Translations under genes and position numbers: made by a program
The notes under the pieces: generated by a model
The model's input: the letters and a program-made list of their open reading frames with translations, nothing else
Database searches by the model: none
What the model was told of the DNA's origin: nothing
Shown: in pieces, positions 1 to 7,660 of the stretch
Numbering within the stretch: position 1 is the first letter of the stretch
Layout: each line of letters begins with the position of its first letter
Assembly (NCBI RefSeq): GCF_009377205.1
Contig: NZ_VJZE01000006.1
Coordinates: 1 to 64,000 of the forward strand
From: Streptomyces phyllanthi
GTDB lineage: Bacteria; Actinomycetota; Actinomycetes; Streptomycetales; Streptomycetaceae
Reading direction: 5' to 3'
Length of the DNA: 64,000 nucleotides

Positions 1-1
1 C

Positions 2-289
2 CCCGGAGGAGACCGCCGGGGACGCGGGGGTGGCGTCGCGGGCGTCGAAGAGCGCCTCGACGGAGATGGAGAGCGCGGTGGTGATCGCGTACAGGGTGCT
101 GACCGACGGCTGGCTCTTGCCGGTCTCGATCTGCGACACGAGGCTCGCCGACACTCCGATCTCACGGGCCAGCGCCCGCAGGCTCATCCCGCGCTCCAGA
201 CGCGCCTGGCGGATACGCGCCCCGACGGGCGGCACGACCGCAGGGGACACGGCGGCTCCTCTCGACGGACGACTGCTGTGCAGCTCCAT
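2..289 (-). CDS. XRE-family HTH regulator, N-terminal part (runs off window)
   Basis: The reading frame is open from the ATG at 289 to the window edge, giving 96 residues of an incomplete protein. After a short basic leader comes a typical helix-turn-helix of the Cro/cI (XRE) type at about residues 24-78: GARIRQARLERGMSLRALA, then IGVSASLVSQIETGKSQPS, then STLYAITTALSISVEALF. Proteins with this start in Streptomyces often carry a C-terminal cupin domain, but that part is outside the window, so the ligand is unknown. It is transcribed away from the heme-type genes and separated from them by a strong terminator. Confidence 0.85.
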   Translation of the reverse strand, partial: MELHSSRPSRGAAVSPAVVPPVGARIRQARLERGMSLRALAREIGVSASLVSQIETGKSQPSVSTLYAITTALSISVEALFDARDATPASPAVSSG

Positions 290-325
290 TGAACAGGAGA
301 GGTGCGTACTCCGGCCCGTGCGGAC

Positions 326-354
326 GGGGCTCCCCGCTGTGTGCGGGGAGCCCC
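326..354. terminator. Perfect 12-bp stem terminator
   Basis: GGGGCTCCCCGC at 326-337 pairs perfectly with 343-354 around a 5-nt loop. It lies just past the stop of the leftward wall protein and upstream of the regulator at the edge, so it probably ends the wall-protein transcript. Confidence 0.75.
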
Positions 355-412
355 ACGGGAGCCAGGCCCTGTCGTTTGGATCATCCCGGCGTCGCGGGGC
401 CTGGCACGCGGC

Positions 413-3007
413 CTACGCGCTCCCGGTTCCGCCCGCGCGTCCGCGCCGGTAGGCGAACCAGCCCGCCGCGGTGAGCAGGGCGGCGACCGTGGCCAGGGTC
501 AGCACGGTGACGCCGGTGGAGGCGAGGCTGCCGCCGCCGGTGACGGTCGTGCCCGAGGTGCCGCCCGACCCCGGGGTGGAGCCCGAGCCGCCGGTCGTGC
601 CGCCGCTGTCGCCTCCACCCGTGCCTCCGTCGCCGTCGTCGGTGTCGACGGGGGCCTGGCCGACGAAGCTCACGGGCACCTTGACGTCCTGCGAGCGGTC
701 ACCGGAGAGGGTGTGGTCGGCGCGGGTCGCCAGGACACAGGTGACCTTGAAGCAGTCGGTGAACTCGTCCTTCGCGTCGATCGTCAGCTCCACCTCGAAG
801 GTGCCGCCGTCGCCGTACGGGATCGCCAGGTCCTCGCCGTAGTCGGGCGGGTCGGAGGAGATCCACGCGGAGGAGTGGGAGGTGCCGGTCATGTCGACGC
901 CGCCGATGCACGGGGTGGGCAGTTCACCGTCGCCGTTGTCGACGCAGAGGGCGACGTAGACGCCCTTGTCCTCGTCGTAGCCGGAGCCCTTGATCTTGAG
1001 GGTCTGGTCCTTGGTGGCGAGGTGGTTGACCGGGGTGACGGTGAGCTTCTGGCCCTCGGGGCCGGTGACGGTCTTCGTTCCGGAGGGCTCGGTGTCCTCG
1101 TCGCCGTCCCCGTCGCCTCCGCCGTCACCGCCGTCGTCGCCGGACTCGGTGACCGTGAGGGTGACCGGTGTGGTGCGGGTGGTGCCGGAGGTGTTGGTGA
1201 ACGCGGCACGGTACTCGTAGCCGTCGTGGGCCGCCTTCGCGGTGAAGGAGTACGCGTTCTTCGTCGCGCCCTCGATCGTGGACCAGGTCTGGCCTCCGTC
1301 GGGGCTGGCCTGCCAGCGCACGGTGGGTTCCGGGGCGCCCTCGGCGGCGGCCACGAACGTGACCTTGTCACCGGGGGCGACGGTCTGGTCCGTGGGCGCC
1401 TGGGTGATCTTCGGCGACATCCGGCGGTCGAGCTTGGTGACCTTGCCCTCGGCCGGGCTCGCGACGTACACCGCGGTGCCGCCGGGGGTGACGGCGATGG
1501 ACGCCTGACCGTTCTGGCCCTGGTTGCCGGACAGCTTGACCGGCTCGGCGGCCGGCTCGTACGTCCGGGTGTCGTACACCGCGAGGGAGCCGTTGTTGTC
1601 GCCGCCGTCGCCGGTGTCGCCGCTGTCCTGCCAGACGACGAAGGCGCGGCCGGTGGCGGTGTCGAAGGCGATGTCGGCGGCCCGGTCCTGCCCGGTGATG
1701 GTCTTCACCGGCTTCGCGTCCCTGTCGTAGACGAGGACGGAGTTCTCGCTGCCCACCCAGACGTTGCCGGTGGCGGGGTCGGGGGCGATGAACCAGAGGT
1801 GCCCGGCCGGGAGTCCGGCCGAGGCGGTCACCGTGAAGGAGCCGGTGTCGACACGACTCAGCTTCCCTCCCGCGTAGCCGGACCAGGCGGCCTTGTGCGC
1901 GGTGTCGACGCCGAGCCGGGCGCCGCCGTCGAGCGTGAGCGTGCGCTTGACGGCACCGGTCGCGGTCTCGATCTCGGAGAGGGCGGCGCCCTGCTGGACC
2001 AGGACGGTGGAGGCGTCGGTGCCCGGTCCCGACGCGGTGACCGTGCCACCGGCCAGCCACACGCCCTTGGCCACCGTGTCGCCGTCCTTGGCGGTGCCGA
2101 TACCGCGCACCGGGTAGTGGAAGACCACGCCGTCGCCGGAGAGCGGTGCGATGACCTGGGGGATCCTGCGGCCGCCCAGGGTGCCGTTGGAGCCGGGCGC
2201 CTGGGAGACATGGCTGCGGACCTTGCCGTCGCCGGCGTCGAGGACGTACAGGCCCTGCTCGTTCACGTCCGCGGTGTCGGCGATGTTGTCGGCGCCGACG
2301 TACAGCTTCCCGGAGCCGGGGTGCACCAGGACGTCCAGCGGCTTGCCGGAGTCCCTGAAGTCGGCCGACCGCACATAGCTGACGGTGCCGGGCGGCACCT
2401 CCACGCCGTCACCGCCGTCGTCGCCGTCACCGGGGTCCTGGCCCTCGAAGGTGACGGGGATACGGACGTCCTGGGAGCGGTCGCCCGCGGCGCGGTGGTC
2501 GACCCGGGTGACGACCGAGCAGGTCACCTCGGTGCAGTCGAGGCCGCCGTCCTGGGCCTTGACGGCGAGCTCGACGTCGAAGGTGCCGCCGTCGCCGTAG
2601 GGGGTGGCGAGGTCGCCCTCGTTGGGGTCGCCCTTGGGCACGATCCACTTCGAGGCGCTGCCGCTGCCGGTCTGGTCGGCGCCGCCGAGGCAGGGGGTGG
2701 GGATGCGGTTGTCGCCGTTGTCCTTGCAGAGGGCGACGTAGATGCCCTTGGTCGCGTCGTAGCCCTCGCCGGTGACCCGGAGCGTCTCGCCGTCGGGGTC
2801 GAGGTTCGCGGAGGCGGAGACGGTGAGTTTCTGGCCGTCCTTGCCGAACGCCGTCTTCGGGGTGTCGGCGGCCCGCGCGGACGGGCCGACGGCGACGGCG
2901 GTGAGCACGAGCGCGGCGGCACCGAGGAGCGCCGCCGGGCGTCTCGGTCCGGTGCGCGGGGTGGCCGCGCGGCCCGGCCGGCGCCGGACCGCCCTGTCAA
3001 CTGCCAT
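413..3007 (-). CDS. Cell-wall-anchored protein: two neocarzinostatin-like domains, beta-propeller, Ig-like domain, LASTG signal
   Basis: This is an 864-aa surface protein. ATG at 3007 is preceded by GTGAGGAA. A twin-arginine-like basic n-region and hydrophobic core end in SARA-A (about residue 46). Domain 1 (about 52-189) and domain 2 (about 642-785) are the same roughly 145-aa module with GQKLTV, GEGYDATKGIYVALC, PTPC, PYGDGGTFDVEL, a CxxxxC pair and RSQDV. The two Cys pairs (12 and 5 residues apart) resemble the neocarzinostatin fold. Between them lie YVTN-like propeller repeats (about 202-528) and an Ig-like domain (about 529-620). Gly/Asp-rich linkers lead to LASTG (about 827-831), a hydrophobic segment and YRRGR, the LAxTG sorting signal used by Streptomyces class E sortases. 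It is the second gene after the iron box at 3681. A heme or iron-ligand role is inferred from context only. Confidence 0.85.
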   Translation of the reverse strand: MAVDRAVRRRPGRAATPRTGPRRPAALLGAAALVLTAVAVGPSARAADTPKTAFGKDGQKLTVSASANLDPDGETLRVTGEGYDATKGIYVALCKDNGDNRIPTPCLGGADQTGSGSASKWIVPKGDPNEGDLATPYGDGGTFDVELAVKAQDGGLDCTEVTCSVVTRVDHRAAGDRSQDVRIPVTFEGQDPGDGDDGGDGVEVPPGTVSYVRSADFRDSGKPLDVLVHPGSGKLYVGADNIADTADVNEQGLYVLDAGDGKVRSHVSQAPGSNGTLGGRRIPQVIAPLSGDGVVFHYPVRGIGTAKDGDTVAKGVWLAGGTVTASGPGTDASTVLVQQGAALSEIETATGAVKRTLTLDGGARLGVDTAHKAAWSGYAGGKLSRVDTGSFTVTASAGLPAGHLWFIAPDPATGNVWVGSENSVLVYDRDAKPVKTITGQDRAADIAFDTATGRAFVVWQDSGDTGDGGDNNGSLAVYDTRTYEPAAEPVKLSGNQGQNGQASIAVTPGGTAVYVASPAEGKVTKLDRRMSPKITQAPTDQTVAPGDKVTFVAAAEGAPEPTVRWQASPDGGQTWSTIEGATKNAYSFTAKAAHDGYEYRAAFTNTSGTTRTTPVTLTVTESGDDGGDGGGDGDGDEDTEPSGTKTVTGPEGQKLTVTPVNHLATKDQTLKIKGSGYDEDKGVYVALCVDNGDGELPTPCIGGVDMTGTSHSSAWISSDPPDYGEDLAIPYGDGGTFEVELTIDAKDEFTDCFKVTCVLATRADHTLSGDRSQDVKVPVSFVGQAPVDTDDGDGGTGGGDSGGTTGGSGSTPGSGGTSGTTVTGGGSLASTGVTVLTLATVAALLTAAGWFAYRRGRAGGTGSA

Positions 3008-3059
3008 GGGGGGGTTCCTCACTTGTCGGATGGGCCCGGCGCGCCCCGGGATGCCGGAA

Positions 3060-3090
3060 GCCGGGCCCCGACGGTGCTGCGGGGCCCGGC
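3060..3090. terminator. Intercistronic 11-bp perfect hairpin
   Basis: GCCGGGCCCCG at 3060-3070 pairs with 3080-3090 around a 9-nt loop. It sits between the small secreted protein (stop at 3102) and the large wall protein (start at 3007). It may partly terminate or stabilise the leftward transcript, so that the small protein is made in excess of the large one. Confidence 0.5.
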
Positions 3091-3101
3091 CTGACGGGCG
3101 G

Positions 3102-3641
3102 TTACTGGAAGCTGATCGGCGCGTGGACGTCGTACTTGCGGTCGCTGCTGTCGAAGTGGTCGGCGCGGGTGACGACGGCGCAGGTGACGTCCTCGCCGCA
3201 GACGCTGCCGTCCTCCAGGGTGGCCTGGACGTAGATCTGCACGCTGAAGGTGCCGCCCGAGCCGAACTTGGAGCTGTTGGCGAACATGCCGCCGAACACG
3301 TTGTTGACCCAGTGCGAGGCCCCGGTCGAGCCGGACTCGTCCTGACCGCCGAGACAGGGGGTGGGCTTGGCCGCGCCCTGCTCACCGTCGACCACGCACA
3401 GGCCCACGTAGATGCCCTGGCTCGTGTTGTAGCCGGAGCCGGTGACGGTGATGACCTGGCCCGCCGCGGCGGCCGTGTCGGGCGCGGTCAGCGACAGGTT
3501 GTAGGCGGCGCCCCCGTCGGTGACCGTACGGGTCGAGGTGGCGGCGGAGGCCGAGGTGGCCATGCCCAGCGTGAGCGCGGCGGAGGCGGCCACGGCGAGG
3601 CCCGCGCGGGCGGCGGTACGGGCGGTCGGCAGAGGTCTCAT
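3102..3641 (-). CDS. Small secreted neocarzinostatin-like domain protein
   Basis: This 179-aa protein has a signal peptide ending near TSASA (about residue 34), followed by a single copy of the module also found in the neighbouring wall proteins: TVTGSGYNTSQGIYVGLC, PTPCLGG, GSGGTFSVQI, CGEDVTC and a C-terminal SDRKYDV segment. It has no wall-sorting signal, so it is predicted to be freely secreted. The ATG at 3641 was preferred over an in-frame ATG at 3674 because GAAAGGTG lies about 12 nt upstream. A near-perfect iron box lies 40 bp upstream. The family function is not known to me. Two disulfides and the Ig-like pattern resemble apo-neocarzinostatin, which binds a hydrophobic ligand, so a soluble heme carrier is one possibility. 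Confidence 0.8.
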   Translation of the reverse strand: MRPLPTARTAARAGLAVAASAALTLGMATSASAATSTRTVTDGGAAYNLSLTAPDTAAAAGQVITVTGSGYNTSQGIYVGLCVVDGEQGAAKPTPCLGGQDESGSTGASHWVNNVFGGMFANSSKFGSGGTFSVQIYVQATLEDGSVCGEDVTCAVVTRADHFDSSDRKYDVHAPISFQ

Positions 3642-3680
3642 GGTCGGGGGGACACCTTTCTCGATGCGGAGCACGCGAAC

Positions 3681-3699
3681 TTAGGTAAGGCAAACCTAA
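3681..3699. promoter_or_regulatory. Iron box (DmdR/IdeR operator)
   Basis: TTAGGTAAGGCAAACCTAA matches 17 of 19 positions of the actinobacterial iron-box consensus TTAGGTTAGGCTAACCTAA. It precedes the leftward pair starting at 3641. Confidence 0.9.
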
Positions 3700-3772
3700 A
3701 TATGAGTACGGAGGGTTTGTCAACAGCAGGCAAAGACATCAACTTCCTTGACTGTCACGGGAGTTGATTCGC

Positions 3773-4738
3773 CTAGAGACGCCGTACGGCGAACTCCGCA
3801 CCGGTCGTCCGGTCGCCGGACACGGTGCGCAGCTCCACCGCGTGGACCCCCTCGGCCGCCGTGGCGTACACCGGGAACGCCTGGGACACGCGTCCCGACC
3901 CGTCCGCCACCACGTCGTACCGGGTGTCGTCGTCGATCGCGACGAGCACCACCTCTCCGGGTTCGAATCCGGCACCCGTGACCAGTTGTTCGCCGCCCGT
4001 CCCGACCGTGGAGTGAGCCACGGTCGCCGCGAGGGGCGCTTTCCCCGCCTGTGGCCGCGACTCCGGCTCCTGCTCCGGCTCCTGCTCCGGTTCCGTCTCC
4101 GGCTTCGGCTCGGGTGAGCCCGGTGGCACCGGGGGCGGCTCGCCGGTGTCACCCGGCATGCCCACGGTGATGTCGAGGGGCGCGAGTTCGCCGCCTTCCT
4201 CGTACGGCTCCCCGGTCCAGGAGGAGAACAGCTCGGCACCCTCGGCCGTCAGGGAGACCCGCAGTCCGGTCCAGGTGGCTCCGGCGCTGCGCACGACCGG
4301 CGAGGCGGCACCCCGTCGCACGTCGGCCAGGGCGAGTCGACGGGTCCGTCCGTCAACCTCCGCGCGTGCGTGGAGTGTTCCGTCGCCGTCGTCCAGGCGC
4401 AGCCGCAGCTCGCCGAGAGTCAGGGCCGCCGACGCACTGCCGGCCGTGGACGGCCCGGCCGTGGACAGTTCGAGTTCACCCGCCAGGTCCACGGCTGCGT
4501 CTCCGGCCACCGGGTCGGCGCTGCCGCCGGTCACCGGCAGCCAGCTGCGGCCTCCCGCACCGCCGACGGCGGGTTTCCCGGCACGCACCGACACGTCCTC
4601 GGCGACCGCCCAGCTCGCATACCCTCCCGACACCTCGCGCGGGGCCCGCGCCCCACCCTCCGCTTCCGCCGACGCCTGGCAGAGGAGGGCCGTCAGGACC
4701 CCTCCGGCCAGGACGGCGGCGACCGGTCTTCTGTTCAT
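3773..4738 (-). CDS. Secreted HtaA-domain (heme-binding type) protein
   Basis: The protein has 321 aa with a Sec signal peptide (cleavage near QASAEA, about residue 26). Residues about 36-200 fit the HtaA domain of corynebacterial heme-uptake proteins: SGGYASWAV at the front and LTAEGAELFSSWTGEPYEEG then LAPLDI at the end. A Pro/Glu repeat linker follows, then an Ig-like domain (about 240-321) with GAGFEPGEVVLVAIDDD. Unlike corynebacterial HtaA it has no membrane anchor at the C-terminus. It lies 51 bp behind the LASTG protein at 4790-5533, so both are probably read from the iron box at 5562. The family role in binding heme is established in Corynebacterium; the ligand here is inferred. Confidence 0.8.
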   Translation of the reverse strand: MNRRPVAAVLAGGVLTALLCQASAEAEGGARAPREVSGGYASWAVAEDVSVRAGKPAVGGAGGRSWLPVTGGSADPVAGDAAVDLAGELELSTAGPSTAGSASAALTLGELRLRLDDGDGTLHARAEVDGRTRRLALADVRRGAASPVVRSAGATWTGLRVSLTAEGAELFSSWTGEPYEEGGELAPLDITVGMPGDTGEPPPVPPGSPEPKPETEPEQEPEQEPESRPQAGKAPLAATVAHSTVGTGGEQLVTGAGFEPGEVVLVAIDDDTRYDVVADGSGRVSQAFPVYATAAEGVHAVELRTVSGDRTTGAEFAVRRL

Positions 4739-4789
4739 CTCGCCCCCTGGTTCATGACGCGTGATCGGTTGGCTTCCGCTTCCGCGCGG

Positions 4790-5533
4790 TCAGTCGGCCG
4801 CTGTTCCGCCTCGGCGCCGGCGCGCCCACAGCCAGGTGAGGCCTCCGGCCGTCACGAGGCCCGCCGCGGCGAGCCCGAGGGACAGGGCCGCGGTCCCGGT
4901 ACTGGCCAGCGGGCCGTCCGAGGCGTCCCCGCCGGTGCCGCCGGTCGAGTCCGAGTCGGCGCTCTCCGTCGCGGTCGGCGACGACTCGCCGTCCCCGCTC
5001 CCTGCGAAGGTCACCGGGACACGGACGGTCTGGCTCTGGTCGCCGCCCCGGGTGTGGTCGTTGCGGGTGATCACCGCGCAGGTCACCCCGGACTTGGCGC
5101 AGTCGGTGTTCGCGTCCTTGGCACGCACCTTGATCTTCACCGAGAAGGAGCCCTTGTGCCCGCTCCCCTCGTACGGCTCGGCCAGGCCCTCCCCGTACGA
5201 CGGCGGATTGGAGGAGACCCACACCGAGGCACCCGACTCCCCCGACATGTCGACCCCGCCGACGCACGGCGTGGGCGTCCTGCCCGCGCCGTTGTCCACG
5301 CAGAACGCGACGTAGATGCCCTTCTCCGTGTTGTAGCCGGAGCCGGTTACGGTCACCGTCTCGCCCGCCGGGTCGAGGCCCGACGCCTTCGAGACGGTCA
5401 GTTTCTGCCCCTCGGGGCCGGTCGCCGAGCCGTCGGCGGCCATCGCCCCGGGCGTCGCCGAGAGGACCAGGACGCTCGCGAGGGCCAGCGTCGCCGGCCC
5501 GACTCGCAGAGCCCGTACGGCACTTCTGTGCAT
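4790..5533 (-). CDS. Wall-anchored neocarzinostatin-like domain protein with LASTG signal
   Basis: This 247-aa protein has a signal peptide ending near PGAMA (about residue 32), one neocarzinostatin-like module (about 36-172; GQKLTVS, TVTGSGYNTEKGIYVAFC, PTPCVGGVDMSG, CAKSGVTC, DQSQTVRVPV), a Ser/Thr/Asp spacer, and then LASTG (about 208-212), a hydrophobic stretch and WARRRRG. That tail is a sortase signal. Start: ATG at 5533 follows GGGGGTG; an upstream ATG at 5554 is weaker. The module is closely related to those at 413-3007 and 3102-3641, so the family has been duplicated locally. It is first in an iron-box operon with the HtaA gene and divergent from hmuT, which points to heme capture at the wall. 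Confidence 0.83.
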   Translation of the reverse strand: MHRSAVRALRVGPATLALASVLVLSATPGAMAADGSATGPEGQKLTVSKASGLDPAGETVTVTGSGYNTEKGIYVAFCVDNGAGRTPTPCVGGVDMSGESGASVWVSSNPPSYGEGLAEPYEGSGHKGSFSVKIKVRAKDANTDCAKSGVTCAVITRNDHTRGGDQSQTVRVPVTFAGSGDGESSPTATESADSDSTGGTGGDASDGPLASTGTAALSLGLAAAGLVTAGGLTWLWARRRRGGTAAD

Positions 5534-5561
5534 GCGTGTCAGCACCCCCACCATAGGCAAC

Positions 5562-5580
5562 TCAGGTAAGGCTAACCTAA
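5562..5580. promoter_or_regulatory. Iron box between divergent wall-protein operon and hmuT
   Basis: TCAGGTAAGGCTAACCTAA matches 17/19 of the iron-box consensus. It lies 28 bp from the leftward start at 5533 and 45 bp from the rightward start at 5626, so one site can serve both promoters. Confidence 0.9.
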
Positions 5581-5625
5581 AGTACCCGATGACGTGTCCA
5601 GATCACGAGAGGGAGCGGCCGACCG

Positions 5626-6681
5626 ATGCGCACTTCCGCGAAAGCCCAACTACCCTTACTGCGCCGATGTGTTGCCGTACTCGCCGTCGCCCTGTCGGTG
5701 TTGGTCACCGGGTGCGCGGACGGCGGCGGCACCACCGCGAGCGGGTCCACGCCGTCCCCGGCCGACGCGAGTGCGCGCGCCGCGGCGGCCAGGAAGCAGC
5801 TCGCGACGAACTCCCTCGTCCCGCTGAAGGGCGGGACGCCCGCGCCGAAGCTGCCCGTGACCGTGGACTCCTCCGACGGCAGGAAGGTCACCGTCGAGGA
5901 CGCGTCGCGCATCCTTCCGCTCAACGGCGGTGTGGCGGAGATCGTGTTCACGCTGGGCCTCGGCGACCGTGTCGTCGGCCGTGACATCACCGCCACCTTC
6001 AAGGAGGCGAAGAAGCTGCCGCTGGCTACCAAGGCCCATGACGTGAGCGCGGAGAGCGTGCTCTCGCTGGAGCCCACGGTGGTGCTCGCCGACACGGACA
6101 CCGGTCCCGCCGAGGCCATCGACCAGATCCGCGACGCGGGCATTCCCGTGGTCGTCCTGGACCCGGCGACGGAACTGGCCGATGTCGCCACCCGCACGAC
6201 CCGTATCGCCGAAGCCCTGGGGGTGCCCGCGGCGGGCAAGGCCCTCAACCGTCGTATCGGCGACGAACTCGCCGCGGCCCGCGCCGGCGTGCCGGAGGGC
6301 AGCCGTCCCAAGGTCGCCTTCCTCTACATGCGCGGCAGCGCGGCCGTCTATCTGATCGGCGGCAAGGGCTCCGGCGCGGACTCGCTCGTGAAGGCCGCGG
6401 GCGCGGTGGACGCGGGCACCGCCTCCGGCCTCGGCAGACCCTTCACGCCCATCACGAGCGAGGCCCTGGTCAAGGCGCAGCCGGACGTGATCCTGATGAT
6501 GTCCAAGGGCCTGGACTCGGTCGGCGGTGTCGACGGCCTCATGGACGTTCCGGGAATCCGCGAGACCCCGGCCGGCCTGGACCGCCGCGTGGTCGACCTG
6601 GAGGACGGCGTACTGCTGAGTTTCGGCCCGCGTACCCCGCTCGTCATCGACATCCTCGTCGACCGGATCCACGCGAAGTGA
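5626..6681 (+). CDS. hmuT: HmuT-type hemin ABC transporter substrate-binding lipoprotein
   Basis: The protein has 351 aa. The lipobox LVTGC places the lipidated Cys at about residue 30. The mature part reads as a class III binding protein of the hemin subfamily: DGRKVTVEDASRILPLNGG, VAEIVFTLGLGDRVVGRD, SLEPTVVLADTDTGP, VLMDVPGIRETPAG-like C-lobe, and LLSFGPRTPL near the end. It should bind heme outside the membrane and pass it to a HmuUV permease/ATPase. Those partners normally follow in the same operon but are not here: only a 22-codon frame at 6740-6805 follows, then an unrelated gene. The iron box at 5562 controls it. Import would depend on a HmuUV encoded elsewhere or on another permease. 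Confidence 0.85.
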   Translation: MRTSAKAQLPLLRRCVAVLAVALSVLVTGCADGGGTTASGSTPSPADASARAAAARKQLATNSLVPLKGGTPAPKLPVTVDSSDGRKVTVEDASRILPLNGGVAEIVFTLGLGDRVVGRDITATFKEAKKLPLATKAHDVSAESVLSLEPTVVLADTDTGPAEAIDQIRDAGIPVVVLDPATELADVATRTTRIAEALGVPAAGKALNRRIGDELAAARAGVPEGSRPKVAFLYMRGSAAVYLIGGKGSGADSLVKAAGAVDAGTASGLGRPFTPITSEALVKAQPDVILMMSKGLDSVGGVDGLMDVPGIRETPAGLDRRVVDLEDGVLLSFGPRTPLVIDILVDRIHAK

Positions 6682-6820
6682 CGCACTCCGCATCGACACG
6701 AAGTGACGCCCCCGCCGACACCGGCCACGAGGACGAACAGTGAGCGCCCGGCCCGTGCGGGTCGTGTGTGACCTGGAGCGGCATGCGCGAAACAGGACTC
6801 GGTGAAAGTACGATCATTCA

Positions 6821-7357
6821 ATGTCTGACATGACCGAAACCACGCCCGGTTGGCTCAGCGCCGACGATCTCGAACAGGCCCGTGCCCGGATGCCGATCCT
6901 GTACGTCGAGGCCGTGCCCGTACGAGTCGACGAAAGCGGCGAAGTCACCAGCATCGGACTGCTGCTCCGGATCGGGCCGGACGGGACCGTCAGCCGCACC
7001 CTGGTCTCGGGCCGGGTGCTGCACCACGAACGGGTCCGGGACGCCCTCCTGCGCCATCTGGAGAAGGACCTCGGACCGGTGGCCCTGCCCCGCGTCCCGC
7101 CCTCTCTCCAGCCCTTCACCGTCGCCGAGTACTTCCCGACGCTGGGGATCACGCCCTTCCACGATCCCCGACAGCACGCGGTGTCCCTCGCCTATATCGT
7201 CCCGGTGAGCGGCGACTGCCGCCCGCGCCAGGACGCCCTGGACCTGGTCTGGTTCAGCCCTCAGGAGGCCGCGGACCCGCTGGTGCAGAACGAGATGCCG
7301 GGCGGCCAGGGGGTCCTTCTCAAGCAGGCCCTCGCCCATGTGGGCTGCCTGCCCTGA
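6821..7357 (+). CDS. NUDIX-fold family protein (DUF4916 type)
   Basis: This 178-aa cytoplasmic protein begins SDMTETTPGWLSADDLEQAR. It matches what I remember of a highly conserved actinobacterial family annotated as NUDIX hydrolase family / DUF4916. It contains ILYVEAVPVRVDESGEV, IGPDGTVSRTLVSGRVLHHE and DALDLVWFSPQEA, but no canonical GX5EX7REUXEEXGU Nudix box is visible, so catalytic activity is doubtful. It is a lone rightward gene between the hmuT end and the iron box at 7573 and has no iron box of its own. It is probably a core gene beside which the accessory iron genes were inserted. The substrate is unknown. Confidence 0.7.
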   Translation: MSDMTETTPGWLSADDLEQARARMPILYVEAVPVRVDESGEVTSIGLLLRIGPDGTVSRTLVSGRVLHHERVRDALLRHLEKDLGPVALPRVPPSLQPFTVAEYFPTLGITPFHDPRQHAVSLAYIVPVSGDCRPRQDALDLVWFSPQEAADPLVQNEMPGGQGVLLKQALAHVGCLP

Positions 7358-7401
7358 ACCGGGGACCGGGTGCCGGTTCGCGGGCGCGGGTACGGCCCGG
7401 T

Positions 7402-7480
7402 TTCCCGGCGCCTGGATTCCCGGTGCCTGATTCCCGGTCCCTGATTCCCGGTGCCTGGTTTCCGTTTCCCCGGTGCCTGG
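7402..7480. repeat. Degenerate 14-bp tandem repeat
   Basis: About five to six imperfect copies of TTCCCGGTGCCTGA/G run head to tail in the non-coding DNA after the DUF4916 gene. The copies at 7417, 7431 and 7445 are exactly 14 bp apart. No gene is seen from 7358 to 7660. Confidence 0.75.
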
Positions 7481-7572
7481 TTTCCCGAGGGGGGCGGCGC
7501 GTCGGCCCGCCCGCCTCAGCGGTGTGGTGGCAAAGGCCTTTCGCCTGGCGGCAAGGGCAGGGAGAGCGTTAA

Positions 7573-7591
7573 TTAGGTTAGGCTAAGCTAA
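7573..7591. promoter_or_regulatory. Iron box upstream of isochorismatase-argC'-argB
   Basis: TTAGGTTAGGCTAAGCTAA matches 18/19 of the consensus, the best in the window. It lies 70 bp before the ATG at 7661. Confidence 0.92.
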
Positions 7592-7660
7592 GGCAATCTT
7601 GGCAGTCCGGAACCGTTCGTCACCAGCGGAGCGCGCGTCGTCAGGGGAGGGAAAACACCC

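Noticed and set aside
302-3094. A 930-codon plus-strand frame over the wall-protein gene
   Set aside because: It mirrors a real secreted protein on the other strand and is low-complexity Gly/Arg/Val.
7532-7541. AAAGGCCTTT palindrome as an operator
   Set aside because: It is only 10 bp, isolated, and with no matching copy near another promoter.
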